DNA of 64,000 nt from the NCBI RefSeq assembly GCF_032248695.1, contig NZ_JAVHXC010000001.1, positions 372,001 through 436,000 of the forward strand, in the 5' to 3' direction. This stretch comes from Dietzia sp032248695. GTDB lineage: Bacteria; Actinomycetota; Actinomycetes; Mycobacteriales; Mycobacteriaceae. Of the stretch, positions 28,968 to 37,656 are shown in pieces. Positions within the stretch are counted from its first letter, which is position 1; the number at the start of each line of letters is the position of its first letter. The notes below the pieces were generated by a model that saw only the letters and a program-made list of their open reading frames with translations, made no database searches and was not told the origin of the DNA. The translations under genes and the position numbers were made by a program.

Positions 28968-30074
28968 TCAGGCGCGCGCGACGGCCGTTCCGATCAGGGT
29001 GTCGAGCAGGGTCTCGTAGGCCACGCCGGTCGCGGCCCACATCTGCGGGTACATGGAGATCGGCGTGAACCCCGGCATGGTGTTGACCTCGTTGATCACG
29101 GGACCGTCGGCGGTGACGAAGAAGTCGACCCGGCTCAGCCCGCGGGCGTCGAGGGCGTGGAACGCCTCGACCGCCAGCGCCCGCAGGTGGTCGGTCTGCT
29201 CGGCCGGCAACCGCGCGGGCAGATCGAAGGTCGTGACGTCGTCGAGGTACTTGGTGTCGAAGTCGTAGAAGGCGTCGCCCTCGGTCTCGCCCTCCAGCCC
29301 CGTCGGTTCGCCGGGGATGTGGAGCTCGGCGGGCAGGCTCGCCTCCACCCTGCCGTCGGGGTACTCGAGCACCCCGCACTCGATCTCGCGACCGACGATC
29401 GCGGCCTCGACGATCACCTTGTCGTCGAACCGGCGGGCCTCGGCGATCGCGGCGTCGAGGTCCTCGGGCCGGGAGACCTTGGTGATGCCGATGGACGACC
29501 CACCGCGGGCGGGCTTGACGAACAGCGGGAGGCCCAGCTGCTCGCGCTCGGCGGCGGTGAGGGTCGGGGTGCCGGGCCGGAGCACCACCTGACGCCCGAT
29601 CGGCAGGCCGGCCGCCCCCAGGACGACCTTCGTGAACTCCTTGTCCATCCCGGCCGCGCTCGCGAACACGCCGGGGCCGACGTACGGCACCCCGGACAGC
29701 TCCAGCAGGCCCTGGATCGTGCCGTCCTCGGCGTGCGTGCCGTGCATGACCGGGAAGACCACGTCCACCCGGGCGATCCGCTCGCCCGCCCGGTCGCCGT
29801 CCGCGTACCGCAGCACGCCGCGGTCGTCGGCGGACACGCCGAGCGTGACCCGCGGGCGGTCGGGGTCCACCACCGGCATCTCGCGATCGACGATGCGCAG
29901 GGCCGAGGTGTCCTCGGGGCCGAGGGTCCAGGTGCCGGCCTCGGTGATGCCGACGGGGATCACCTCGTAACGGGAACGGTCGAGGTGACTCATGACGGCA
30001 CCGGCGGACACGCAGCTCACGGAGTGTTCGGAGCTGCGGCCGCCGTAGAGGACTGCGACGGCGATGCGATTCAC
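28968..30074 (-). CDS. ddl: D-alanine-D-alanine ligase
   Basis: Makes the D-Ala-D-Ala dipeptide of peptidoglycan. The 368-residue ATP-grasp enzyme has EHSVSCVSAG at the N-terminus, FVKPARGGSSIGITKV for ATP, and INEVNTMPGFTPISMYP at the active site. The omega-loop FYDFDTKYLDD keeps the Tyr typical of D-Ala-D-Ala, rather than D-Ala-D-Lac, ligases. GTG start, 10 bases after gpsA. Confidence 0.95.
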   Translation of the reverse strand: MNRIAVAVLYGGRSSEHSVSCVSAGAVMSHLDRSRYEVIPVGITEAGTWTLGPEDTSALRIVDREMPVVDPDRPRVTLGVSADDRGVLRYADGDRAGERIARVDVVFPVMHGTHAEDGTIQGLLELSGVPYVGPGVFASAAGMDKEFTKVVLGAAGLPIGRQVVLRPGTPTLTAAEREQLGLPLFVKPARGGSSIGITKVSRPEDLDAAIAEARRFDDKVIVEAAIVGREIECGVLEYPDGRVEASLPAELHIPGEPTGLEGETEGDAFYDFDTKYLDDVTTFDLPARLPAEQTDHLRALAVEAFHALDARGLSRVDFFVTADGPVINEVNTMPGFTPISMYPQMWAATGVAYETLLDTLIGTAVARA

Positions 30075-30084
30075 CGGGACGAGG

Positions 30085-31083
30085 CTACTCGGGCTTGGTG
30101 CTGCGTCTCATGAGGCGCACCGCCACCTCCACCGCGTCGCCGCCCTCGTGGCAGATCTCGTGGACGGCCTCCGTGAGCGGCATCTCGACACCGGCCCGGC
30201 GGGCGAGCTCGCGGATCGACGTGCAGGACTTGACGCCCTCGGCGACCTGGCCGTTGGTGGCGCGCTGGGCCTGTTCGAGGGTCTCGCCCCGTCCGAGGCG
30301 TTCCCCGAAGGTGCGGTTGCGCGAGAGCGGTGACGTGCAGGTGGCGACGAGATCACCGAGGCCCGCCAGTCCGGCAAAGGTCATGTGGTTGGCGCCCAGC
30401 GCCACGCCGAGGCGCGTCGTCTCCGCCAGCCCGCGCGTCACCAGGGTCGCCATGGTGTTGTCCCCCAGGCCCATGCCGGTGGCGATGCCGCAGACCAGCG
30501 CGATGACGTTCTTGGTCGCGCCGCCGATCTCGCAGCCCACGACGTCGGTGTTGGTGTAGGGCCGGAAGTAGGGGGTGGAGAACGCGTCCTGCAGGCGGGC
30601 GGCGCGCTCCTCGTCCGAACACGCGATCACGGTGGCGGCGGGCTGGCCCTCGGCGATCTCGCGGGCGAGGTTCGGTCCCGACAGGGCGGCGATGCGGGAC
30701 TCCGGTAGGCCGACGACCTCGGCCACCACCTCGCTGATGCGCAGCAGGGTGCCGGTCTCGATCCCCTTGGCCAGCGAGATCACCCCGGCGCCGGGTTCGA
30801 ACGACTCGACCCAGGTCTCCAGGTTGCCGCGCAGGCTCTGGGACGGGACGGCGAGCACGACCTCCTCGGCGCCGGCGAGCACCTCCGCCGCATCGGTGGA
30901 GGCGGTCACGGTCCCCGGCAGGACGATGTCGGGCAGGTAGGTCGGGTTGCAGTGCGCCCCGTTGATGTCCGCCGCCACCTCCTCGCGGCGGGCCCACATC
31001 ACCACCTCGGACCCGGCGTCCGCCAGGACCTTGCCGACCGCGGTCCCCCAGGACCCCGCCCCCATCACCGCGATCCGCGCCAT
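30085..31083 (-). CDS. gpsA: Glycerol-3-phosphate dehydrogenase [NAD(P)+]
   Basis: Reduces dihydroxyacetone phosphate to sn-glycerol-3-phosphate for phospholipid synthesis. The 332-residue protein has the Rossmann motif AVMGAGSWGTAVGKVLADAG, SLAKGIE, SGPNLAREIAEGQP, and the catalytic-lysine region GGATKNVIALVCGIATGMGL. ATG 31083 is preceded by GGGAGG at 5 bases. An open frame 29 codons longer is rejected. Confidence 0.95.
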   Translation of the reverse strand: MARIAVMGAGSWGTAVGKVLADAGSEVVMWARREEVAADINGAHCNPTYLPDIVLPGTVTASTDAAEVLAGAEEVVLAVPSQSLRGNLETWVESFEPGAGVISLAKGIETGTLLRISEVVAEVVGLPESRIAALSGPNLAREIAEGQPAATVIACSDEERAARLQDAFSTPYFRPYTNTDVVGCEIGGATKNVIALVCGIATGMGLGDNTMATLVTRGLAETTRLGVALGANHMTFAGLAGLGDLVATCTSPLSRNRTFGERLGRGETLEQAQRATNGQVAEGVKSCTSIRELARRAGVEMPLTEAVHEICHEGGDAVEVAVRLMRRSTKPE

Positions 31084-31190
31084 CTTCGCCTCCCGGCCCT
31101 CGTCGTTCCTGCCCGCCGACCGCGGTGGATCCCGCCAAACGCTACCCGGCGGGGGACGCCGGCGAGGCACGGCTGGCAGGATGGCGGGCG

Positions 31191-31910
31191 ATGAGTACAG
31201 CGGGGGGTGGCGCGACCGGCCCTGACGGGTGGACGATCATCGTGCCCGTCAAGGCGCTCGCCCGTGCGAAGAGCCGCCTGGACCCGGTGCTGCCGGCGGA
31301 CCGACGGAAGGCACTCGTGCTGGCCATGGCCACCGACGTACTGCGGGTCTGCGTCGAGACCCCCGAGGTCCGTCGCGTTCGGGTCGTCTCTGCCGACGAC
31401 CCGGTCGTGCGGGAGCTGGCCGCCCGGGTGGGCGCGGATTTCGTCGCGGAACCGCCGCCGGCCGCCGTGCTCGGGACAGACCCCCTCAACGCTGCCCTCA
31501 CCGCCGCGCTCGACGACCTGCACGGCCCCGCGGGGATCGTCACCGCCGACCTGCCCGAGCTGCGTCCGCACCATCTGTCCCGCATCCTCTCCGCCGCCGC
31601 GTGTAGCCCCCACTCGACCGTGGCGGACCATCGCGGGGCCGGGACGACGATGGCGTTCTGGACGGGTGCACGCGCGACCCGCGTCTGCCGGTTCGGCCCC
31701 GGGTCGGCGGCCCGCTTCAGGGACGGAGGGGCGGTCCCCGTCGGCGTGACGGCCGACCTCGGGGCGGCCACCCGGGACGTCGACGACCCCGCCGATCTCG
31801 CCGCGCTGCCGGCCCGGGACGTGGGGCCCGCCACGGCCGAGGTCCTTCATGACCCCCGGTCCCGACACGGCACGCACGCGGACGGGCTATCGGCCACAAT
31901 GGTGCCGTGA
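31191..31910 (+). CDS. fbiD: Phosphoenolpyruvate guanylyltransferase (F420 synthesis)
   Basis: CofC/FbiD family: activates phosphoenolpyruvate with GTP to start the lactyl/PEP side chain of coenzyme F420. The 239-residue protein has IIVPVKALARAKSRLDPVL at the N-terminus, and GIVTADLPELRP and GTDPLNAALTAALDDL in the nucleotidyltransferase core. ATG 31191; more upstream in-frame codons are possible but lack family support. It overlaps ppk as GTGA, as in M. tuberculosis Rv2983-ppk. It implies that this organism makes F420. Confidence 0.88.
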   Translation: MSTAGGGATGPDGWTIIVPVKALARAKSRLDPVLPADRRKALVLAMATDVLRVCVETPEVRRVRVVSADDPVVRELAARVGADFVAEPPPAAVLGTDPLNAALTAALDDLHGPAGIVTADLPELRPHHLSRILSAAACSPHSTVADHRGAGTTMAFWTGARATRVCRFGPGSAARFRDGGAVPVGVTADLGAATRDVDDPADLAALPARDVGPATAEVLHDPRSRHGTHADGLSATMVP

Positions 31911-34003
31911 CCGTAGAACAGCACGCCCTCCAGGGACTGCCCCGGCCCCGTGACCGCTACCTCAACCGCGAACTCAGCTGGCTCGACTTCAACGCCCGGG
32001 TCCTGGCGCTGGCCGGGGAGGAGGGTCTGCCGCTGTTGGAGAGGGCCAAGTTCCTCGCGATCTTCGCCTCGAACCTCGACGAGTTCTACATGGTGCGGGT
32101 GGCGGGCCTGAAGCGTCGCGACAAGACCGGTCTGTCGGTCCGCTCCGCCGACGGTCAGACCCCCGCCGAGCAGCTCGGACGGATCAGTCTTCGTACCCGC
32201 GAGCTCTGCGACGAACAGACCCGGCTGTTCCGCGACGAGATCCGCCCGGAGCTCGAGGCGAACGGTATCCGGATCCTGCCCTGGTCCGACCTCACCGCCG
32301 ACGAGCGGTCCACGCTGGCCGAGCTGTTCCGCAACTCGATCTTCCCCGTGCTCACCCCGCTCGCGGTGGACCCCGCGCACCCGTTCCCCTACATCTCGGG
32401 GCTGAGCCTGAACCTGGCGGTGATCATCCGCGACCTCGACTCGGGCCAGGAACACTTCGCCCGGGTGAAGATCCCGCACAACGTGCCCCGGTTCGTGCGG
32501 GTCGACCGCGGCGGCCCGGACGAGTACTCGTTCGTCCCCGCCGAGGACATCATCGCCGCGCACCTGCACGAGTTGTTCCAGGGCATGGAGATCGTCGAGC
32601 ACCACGTCTTCCGGGTGACCCGCAACGCGGACATGGAGGTCGAGGAGGACCGCGACGAGGATCTGCTGCAGGCGCTCGAGCGCGAGCTGGCGCGTCGGCG
32701 CTTCGGGTCGGCGGTCCGGCTCGAGATCGCGGAGGACACCACCCCGCGCATGCTGCGGATCCTGCAGCGCGAGCTCGACGTGGACTCCGCCGACGTCATC
32801 CGGTTCTCCGGGCTGCTCGACCTCACCGGGCTCTGGGAGCTCCACGCCCTCGACCTGCCCGACCTCAAGGACCCGGCCATGGTCCCGTCCACTCCCCCGG
32901 CGTTCGGGGAGCGGGAGACCGCCCGCAACATCTTCTCCTCCCTGCAGGAGGGTGACGTCCTCGTCGAGCACCCCTACGACTCGTTCGCGACGACGGTCCA
33001 GAGGTTCATCGAGCAGGCCGCGGCCGACGAGGACGTCCTCGCGATCAAGCAGACCCTCTACCGCACCTCCGGCGACTCCCCCATCGTCAACGCGCTCGTC
33101 GACGCCGCGGCGGCCGGCAAGCAGGTGGTCGCCCTGGTGGAGATCAAGGCGAGGTTCGACGAACAGAACAACATCCGGTGGGCGCGCGAGCTCGAGCAGG
33201 CCGGTGTCCACGTCGTCTACGGCCTGCTGGGCCTCAAGACCCACTGCAAGACCTGCCTCGTGGTGCGCAAGGAGGGCGACCGGCTGCAGCGCTACGCGCA
33301 CATCGGCACCGGCAACTACAACCCCAAGACGGCCCGTCTCTACGAGGACGTGGGACTGTTCACCGCCGACGAGGACGTCGTGTCGGACCTGACGGACCTG
33401 TTCAACCACCTCACGGGCTTCTCCAACGTCAGCAAGTACCGCCGGCTGCTGGTCGCGCCGGAGGGGATCCGCTCGGGCATCATCGAGCGGATCGACCGTG
33501 AGATCGCGCTGGCCGAGGAGGGCCACGAGGCGGGCATCCGGATCAAGGCCAACGCGTTGGTCGACGAACAGGTGATCGACGCGCTGTACCGCGCCTCGCA
33601 GGCCGGGGTGCCGGTCGAGATCGTGGTCCGCGGCATCTGTTCGCTCCGCGCCGGGGTCCCGGGCCTGAGCGAGAACATCCACGTCCGGTCGATCCTCGGC
33701 CGCTTCCTCGAACATTCGCGGATCCTGCACTTCCGGGGCGCGGACGAGGTGTTCATCGGCAGCGCCGACATGATGCACCGCAACCTCGACCGCCGGGTCG
33801 AGGTGATGGTCACGGTCACCGACCCGCGCCTCAAGGGCCAGATCCGCCGCATCTTCGACTCGGCGCTCGACCCGGCGACCCGCAGCTTCCACCTCCGGCC
33901 CGATGCGACCTGGACCCGGATGCCGGCGTCCGAGGACTGGGAGGGGTCCGTGGACCACCAGGAGTTCATGGCCTCCCAGCACGCAGGGTTCCGCGACCGA
34001 TGA
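31907..34003 (+). CDS. ppk: Polyphosphate kinase 1
   Basis: Reversible synthesis of inorganic polyphosphate from ATP. 698 residues. The N domain starts RYLNRELSWLDFNARVLALA, followed by ASNLDEFYMVRVAGLK. The two phospholipase-D-like active-site regions hold the phosphohistidine segment LLGLKTHCKTCLVVRKEG and the second His in MMHRNLDRRVEVMV. YAHIGTGNYNPKTARLYEDV is the family signature. Start GTG overlaps fbiD; the stop overlaps mutT1 (ATGA). Confidence 0.96.
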   Translation: MTVEQHALQGLPRPRDRYLNRELSWLDFNARVLALAGEEGLPLLERAKFLAIFASNLDEFYMVRVAGLKRRDKTGLSVRSADGQTPAEQLGRISLRTRELCDEQTRLFRDEIRPELEANGIRILPWSDLTADERSTLAELFRNSIFPVLTPLAVDPAHPFPYISGLSLNLAVIIRDLDSGQEHFARVKIPHNVPRFVRVDRGGPDEYSFVPAEDIIAAHLHELFQGMEIVEHHVFRVTRNADMEVEEDRDEDLLQALERELARRRFGSAVRLEIAEDTTPRMLRILQRELDVDSADVIRFSGLLDLTGLWELHALDLPDLKDPAMVPSTPPAFGERETARNIFSSLQEGDVLVEHPYDSFATTVQRFIEQAAADEDVLAIKQTLYRTSGDSPIVNALVDAAAAGKQVVALVEIKARFDEQNNIRWARELEQAGVHVVYGLLGLKTHCKTCLVVRKEGDRLQRYAHIGTGNYNPKTARLYEDVGLFTADEDVVSDLTDLFNHLTGFSNVSKYRRLLVAPEGIRSGIIERIDREIALAEEGHEAGIRIKANALVDEQVIDALYRASQAGVPVEIVVRGICSLRAGVPGLSENIHVRSILGRFLEHSRILHFRGADEVFIGSADMMHRNLDRRVEVMVTVTDPRLKGQIRRIFDSALDPATRSFHLRPDATWTRMPASEDWEGSVDHQEFMASQHAGFRDR

Positions 34004-34914
34004 GCCCCAAGCCGAGCAGGTCCAGGATCCGGGTGGTCCCCGCCGCCGGTGCGGTCCTCTACCGGATGGACGGCGACACCCCGCTGTGCGCGGTCGTCCA
34101 CCGACCCCGGTACGACGACTGGTCCCTGCCCAAGGGCAAGGTCGACGCCGGGGAGTCCGTCCCTGTCACCGCCGTCCGCGAGATGCTCGAGGAGACGGGG
34201 TTCTCCGCCGTCCTGCGCGAGCGGATCGGCACCACCGGGTACCCGCTCAAGGAGAACCTCCGCAAGGAGGTCACCTACTGGTCGGCGTTGTCGACCGGCG
34301 GCGCCTTCGAGCCCAACTCCGAGGTCGACGAGCTCCGCTGGGTACCGGTAGACGAGGCCATGCAGCTGGTGACCTACCCGCTGGACCGGAAGATCCTCAC
34401 GCGCTTCGACGCCGCGCCGCGCGCCAGGTCGGTGCTGATGCTCGTCCGGCACGCCAAGGCGGGGCGCCGGAGCGAGTGGAGCGGGGACGACGACCTCCGG
34501 CCCCTCGACAAGACCGGGCGGGCCCAGGCGGAGATGCTGGCGCCGATGCTGCGGGCGTTCGGCGTCACCCGCCTGCACAGCGCCCCGCGGGTGCGCTGCG
34601 AACAGACCCTGGCGCCGCTCGCCGACGAGCTCGGGGAGCCGATCACGGTCGAGCCCGCGTTGAGTGACGAGGCGTACCTGGCCGATCCCGCCGCGGCGGT
34701 GTCCCGGCTGGGTGCCGTCGCGGCCGGCGAGGGGGTCGCGGCGGTGTGCTCGCAGGGAACCGCCATCCCCGGGCTGGTCCGTGATCTCGCCGGCCCGGCC
34801 GGGCTCGACGTGGGCGAGGGATCGACGAAGAAGGCCGGCGTGTGGGGCCTGGGGTTCGTCGACGGGGCGTTGGTCCACGCCGACTACTACCCGAGCCCCC
34901 TGCCGCTGTTCTGA
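34000..34914 (+). CDS. mutT1: Nudix hydrolase fused to histidine phosphatase (MutT1-like)
   Basis: 304 residues with two domains. Residues 10-140 are a Nudix domain with the box GKVDAGESVPVTAVREMLEE-TGF. Residues 145-300 are a histidine-phosphatase (SixA/RHG type) domain opening VLMLVRHAKAGRRSEW, with a second basic site SAPRVRCEQTLAPLA. Mycobacterial MutT1 has this same architecture and cleans 8-oxo-GTP and diadenosine polyphosphates. It overlaps ppk by 4 bases. A very strong hairpin follows the stop. Confidence 0.93.
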   Translation: MSPKPSRSRIRVVPAAGAVLYRMDGDTPLCAVVHRPRYDDWSLPKGKVDAGESVPVTAVREMLEETGFSAVLRERIGTTGYPLKENLRKEVTYWSALSTGGAFEPNSEVDELRWVPVDEAMQLVTYPLDRKILTRFDAAPRARSVLMLVRHAKAGRRSEWSGDDDLRPLDKTGRAQAEMLAPMLRAFGVTRLHSAPRVRCEQTLAPLADELGEPITVEPALSDEAYLADPAAAVSRLGAVAAGEGVAAVCSQGTAIPGLVRDLAGPAGLDVGEGSTKKAGVWGLGFVDGALVHADYYPSPLPLF

Positions 34915-34919
34915 CGAAC

Positions 34920-34973
34920 GTCACCCCGGCCGGTGGCGGGTCCGATACGGGACCCGCCGCCGACCGGGGTGAC
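34920..34973. terminator. Large bidirectional terminator between mutT1 and hupB
   Basis: GTCACCCCGG (34920-34929) pairs with CCGGGGTGAC (34964-34973), and GGCGGGTCC (34935-34943) with GGACCCGCC (34950-34958): 10 + 9 bp with an internal loop and a 6-base apex. It starts 5 bases past the mutT1 stop and 21 bases past the convergent hupB stop. Confidence 0.75.
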
Positions 34974-34994
34974 GGGCGGGGCGGAGGAGCTGGC

Positions 34995-35375
34995 TCAGCT
35001 GACCTTGTCCCGGAGCCCGGTGCCGTTGCTGCGCAGCCCGCCGAACGACTGGTGCGAGCTGGAGCGCTTGGCGGCGAGCCGCCCCTCGGGCAGCGTCTCG
35101 GTGCCCTGGATGACCGACTTGAAGTACTGCCCCGGGCGGAACACCGGCGAGTAGGTCGGCGGGACCGGGATGGACTCGCCGGTGTGGGGGTTGCGGGCCA
35201 CGCGGGCCGCACGTGCCTTCTTCTCGAAGATGCCGAAACCCATGATGGTGATGGACTCCCCGGACGCCACCGTCCGCACGATGATGTCCAGGGTGTTCTC
35301 CAGCGCCTCGGTGGCGAGCTGGTGGTCTCCGCCCATCCGGTCCGCCAGCTCGGCGATCAGGTCGGCTTTGTTCAC
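34995..35375 (-). CDS. hupB: HU-family nucleoid protein with a short tail
   Basis: Histone-like DNA-bending protein. Residues 1-90 are a normal HU domain: VNKADLIAELADRMGGDHQL, GFGIFEKKARAARVARNPHTG, then the beta-arm with the intercalating Pro (IPVPPTYSPVFRPGQYFK). The remaining 35 residues (GTETLPEGRLAAKRSSSHQS...) are short, Ser/Gly-rich and poor in Lys. Mycobacterial HupB at this locus has a tail of about 100 Lys/Ala-rich residues, so this 126-residue form is reduced. GTG 35375 follows AAGGGGG at 8 bases. It is downstream of a palindrome-rich promoter. Confidence 0.92.
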   Translation of the reverse strand: MNKADLIAELADRMGGDHQLATEALENTLDIIVRTVASGESITIMGFGIFEKKARAARVARNPHTGESIPVPPTYSPVFRPGQYFKSVIQGTETLPEGRLAAKRSSSHQSFGGLRSNGTGLRDKVS

Positions 35376-35393
35376 GTGGGGATCCCCCTTCGG

Positions 35394-35459
35394 GTGAGTA
35401 TGCGGTGCGGTTCGCAACCGCACGCCAATGAATATAAGCATACTCACACGGGCTCGCCA
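35394..35459 (-). promoter_or_regulatory. hupB promoter inside nested inverted repeats
   Basis: Read on the minus strand, TATATT (35436-35431) is a good -10, with TGGCGA 17 bases upstream as a weak -35. The predicted start is near 35424. GTGAGTATGC (35447-35438 on the minus strand) reappears as its exact reverse complement at 35403-35394, giving 10-bp arms that flank the -10 and the transcript start. Between them GTGCGGTT-n3-AACCGCAC (35405-35423) is a perfect 8-bp hairpin that would form at the very 5' end of the mRNA. The AT-rich island is unlike its surroundings. Confidence 0.6.
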
Positions 35460-35473
35460 TTCGGGGGCGAATC

Positions 35474-35496
35474 CGGAGGTGACTCCGAAACTTTTT
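35474..35496 (+). terminator. Hairpin with T-run on the plus strand, upstream of hupB
   Basis: CGGAG-GTGA-CTCCG (35474-35487), then AAAC and TTTTT (35492-35496). It looks like an intrinsic terminator for plus-strand RNA, yet no plus-strand gene ends here. It would protect leuD from antisense reading or end an antisense RNA to hupB. On the minus strand it is only a hairpin past the leuD stop. Confidence 0.35.
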
Positions 35497-35529
35497 CTCG
35501 CGTGTCCCGTCGGCCCGGGGGCGTCCCCG

Positions 35530-36126
35530 TCAGCGCGGCGTGGTCACCGGTTTGAACGCCGGCCGCCGGCTCTCGAACTCCTCGATCTGGTCCGCCCGCC
35601 GCAGCGTGAGGCCGATGTCGTCGAGGCCCTCCATGAGCCGCCACCGCGTGTAGTCGTCGATGTCGAACGGCACGGTGACGTCGCCCGCGGTGATCGTCCG
35701 GCTCCCCAGATCGACCGTGAGCTCGATACCCGGTCGCTCGTCCATCACCTTCCACAGGAGCTCGACGTTCTCCTGCTCGACCTGGGCGGCCACGAGTCCG
35801 GCCTTGCCGGAGTTGCCGCGGAAGATGTCGGCGAAGCGGGACGAGACGACCACGCGGAACCCGAAGTCCATGAGCGCCCACACGGCGTGCTCCCGGGACG
35901 ACCCGGTTCCGAAGTCGGGGCCGGCCACCAGGACGGTCGCGCGGTCGTACGGGGCGCGGTTGAGGACGAAGTCGGGCTCGGCCGCGCGCCAGGACGAGAA
36001 CAGGCCGTCCTCGAAGCCGGTCCGGGTGACCCGCTTGAGGTACTCGGCCGGGATGATCTGGTCGGTGTCCACGTTGGAACGGCGCAGCGGGGCACCGATG
36101 CCGGTGTGGGTGGTGATCGGCTCCAT
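35530..36126 (-). CDS. leuD: 3-isopropylmalate dehydratase small subunit
   Basis: With LeuC isomerises 2- to 3-isopropylmalate in leucine synthesis. The 198-residue swivel-domain protein has RRSNVDTDQIIPAEYLKRV at the start, GPDFGTGSSREHAVWAL at the active site and SSRFADIFRGNSGKAGL. ATG 36126 lies 5 bases after the leuC stop. The frame remains open upstream in a shadow of leuC, which is rejected. Confidence 0.96.
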   Translation of the reverse strand: MEPITTHTGIGAPLRRSNVDTDQIIPAEYLKRVTRTGFEDGLFSSWRAAEPDFVLNRAPYDRATVLVAGPDFGTGSSREHAVWALMDFGFRVVVSSRFADIFRGNSGKAGLVAAQVEQENVELLWKVMDERPGIELTVDLGSRTITAGDVTVPFDIDDYTRWRLMEGLDDIGLTLRRADQIEEFESRRPAFKPVTTPR

Positions 36127-36131
36127 GGGTG

Positions 36132-37598
36132 TCAGGCCCCCTTCGCGGGCTCGAGATCGGCGGGTGAGGCGAGGCGCCCGAGCACGGCGGTGGCCGCGGC
36201 GACGGACGGGCTGACCAGGTGGGTGCGCGCACCCTTGCCCTGGCGCCCCTCGAAGTTCCGGTTGGAGGTGGACGCGCAGCGCTGGCCCGGCTCGAGCGAG
36301 TCCGGGTTCATGCCGAGGCACATGGAGCAGCCCGGCTGCCGCCACTCTGCACCGAACTCGTGGAACACCCTGTCCAGGCCCTCGGCCTCGGCCTGCTGGC
36401 GGACGCGCATGGACCCCGGCACGACGAGCATCCGGACGCCGTCGGCGATCCGGTGGCCGTCGATCACCTCGGCGACCGACCGCAGGTCCTCGATCCGGCC
36501 GTTGGTGCAGGATCCGACGAACACCACGTCGACGGGCACCTCGCGCATCGGGGTCCCGGCCCGCAGGTCCATGTACTCCAGCGCGTTCTCCGCGGCGATG
36601 CGGTCGCTGGCGTCGGTGAACTCCTCCGGATGCGGGACGGACGCGCTCAGCGGGACGCCCTGCCCGGGGTTGGTCCCCCAGGTGACGTACGGGGTCAGCG
36701 CCGAGCCGTCGATCACGACTTCGGTGTCGAAGGCCGCGTCGGGGTCGGTGCGCAGGCTGTCCCAGTACCGCACGGCCTCGTCCCACTCGTCTCCGGTCGG
36801 CGCGTGCGGGCGGCCCCGGAGGTAGTCGTACGTCGTCTGGTCCGGGGCGATCATGCCCGCGCGGGCGCCGGCCTCGATACTCATGTTGCACACGGTCATC
36901 CGCGCCTCCATCGACAGCTTCTCGATGGCCTCGCCCCGGTACTCGATGATGTAGCCCTGACCGCCGCCCGTGCCGATCTGGGCGATGACGGCGAGGATGA
37001 GGTCCTTGCCGGTGACGCCCGGCTGCAGCTCCCCGGTGACCGTGACGGCCATGGTCTTGAACGGGCGCAGGCTCAGCGTCTGGGTGGCCATGACGTGCTC
37101 GACCTCGGACGTGCCGATCCCCATGGCGATGGAGCCGAAGGCCCCGTGCGTCGAGGTGTGCGAGTCACCGCACACCACGGTCATGCCCGGCTGGGTCAGA
37201 CCGAGCTGCGGCCCCACGACGTGGACGATCCCCTGGTCGAGGTCGCCCATCGGGTACAGGCGGACGCCGAACTCCTCGCAGTTGCGCCGCAGCGTCTCGA
37301 TCTGCACGCGGGAGGTCTGGTCGGCGATGAGGTTGACCGCGCCGCCGACGATGTCGGTCGGGACGTTGTGGTCCTCGGTGGCCAGGGTGAGATCCGGGCG
37401 ACGGAGGGCCCGACCGGCCAGGCGGAGGCCGTCGAACGCCTGGGGGCTGGTGACCTCGTGGACGAGGTGGAGGTCGATGAAGATGAGGTCGGGTCCCCGG
37501 GACTCCCCCTCACCCTCGCCACGGACCACCACGTGGTCGTCCCAGACCTTCTCGGCCAGGGTCCGCGGTCGCGTTCCGCCGGTCACGGTCTCAGTCAT
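36132..37598 (-). CDS. leuC: 3-isopropylmalate dehydratase large subunit
   Basis: Aconitase-family [4Fe-4S] subunit. 488 residues, starting TETVTGGTRPRTLAEKVWDDHVV. Motifs are DLHLVHEVTSPQAF, VVCGDSHTSTHGAFG, and the cluster cysteines in VFVGSCTNGRIEDL and GCSMCLGMNPD. ATG 37598 sits better behind GGAGG than the GTG one codon earlier. It is transcribed divergently from the iclR-type gene with 70 bases between, so both are probably under that regulator. Confidence 0.96.
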   Translation of the reverse strand: MTETVTGGTRPRTLAEKVWDDHVVVRGEGEGESRGPDLIFIDLHLVHEVTSPQAFDGLRLAGRALRRPDLTLATEDHNVPTDIVGGAVNLIADQTSRVQIETLRRNCEEFGVRLYPMGDLDQGIVHVVGPQLGLTQPGMTVVCGDSHTSTHGAFGSIAMGIGTSEVEHVMATQTLSLRPFKTMAVTVTGELQPGVTGKDLILAVIAQIGTGGGQGYIIEYRGEAIEKLSMEARMTVCNMSIEAGARAGMIAPDQTTYDYLRGRPHAPTGDEWDEAVRYWDSLRTDPDAAFDTEVVIDGSALTPYVTWGTNPGQGVPLSASVPHPEEFTDASDRIAAENALEYMDLRAGTPMREVPVDVVFVGSCTNGRIEDLRSVAEVIDGHRIADGVRMLVVPGSMRVRQQAEAEGLDRVFHEFGAEWRQPGCSMCLGMNPDSLEPGQRCASTSNRNFEGRQGKGARTHLVSPSVAAATAVLGRLASPADLEPAKGA

Positions 37599-37656
37599 CA
37601 CGCCTCCAGTCCACGTCCCGGGTGAGCATCGTATGGATTCTCAACATGTAGGACGA

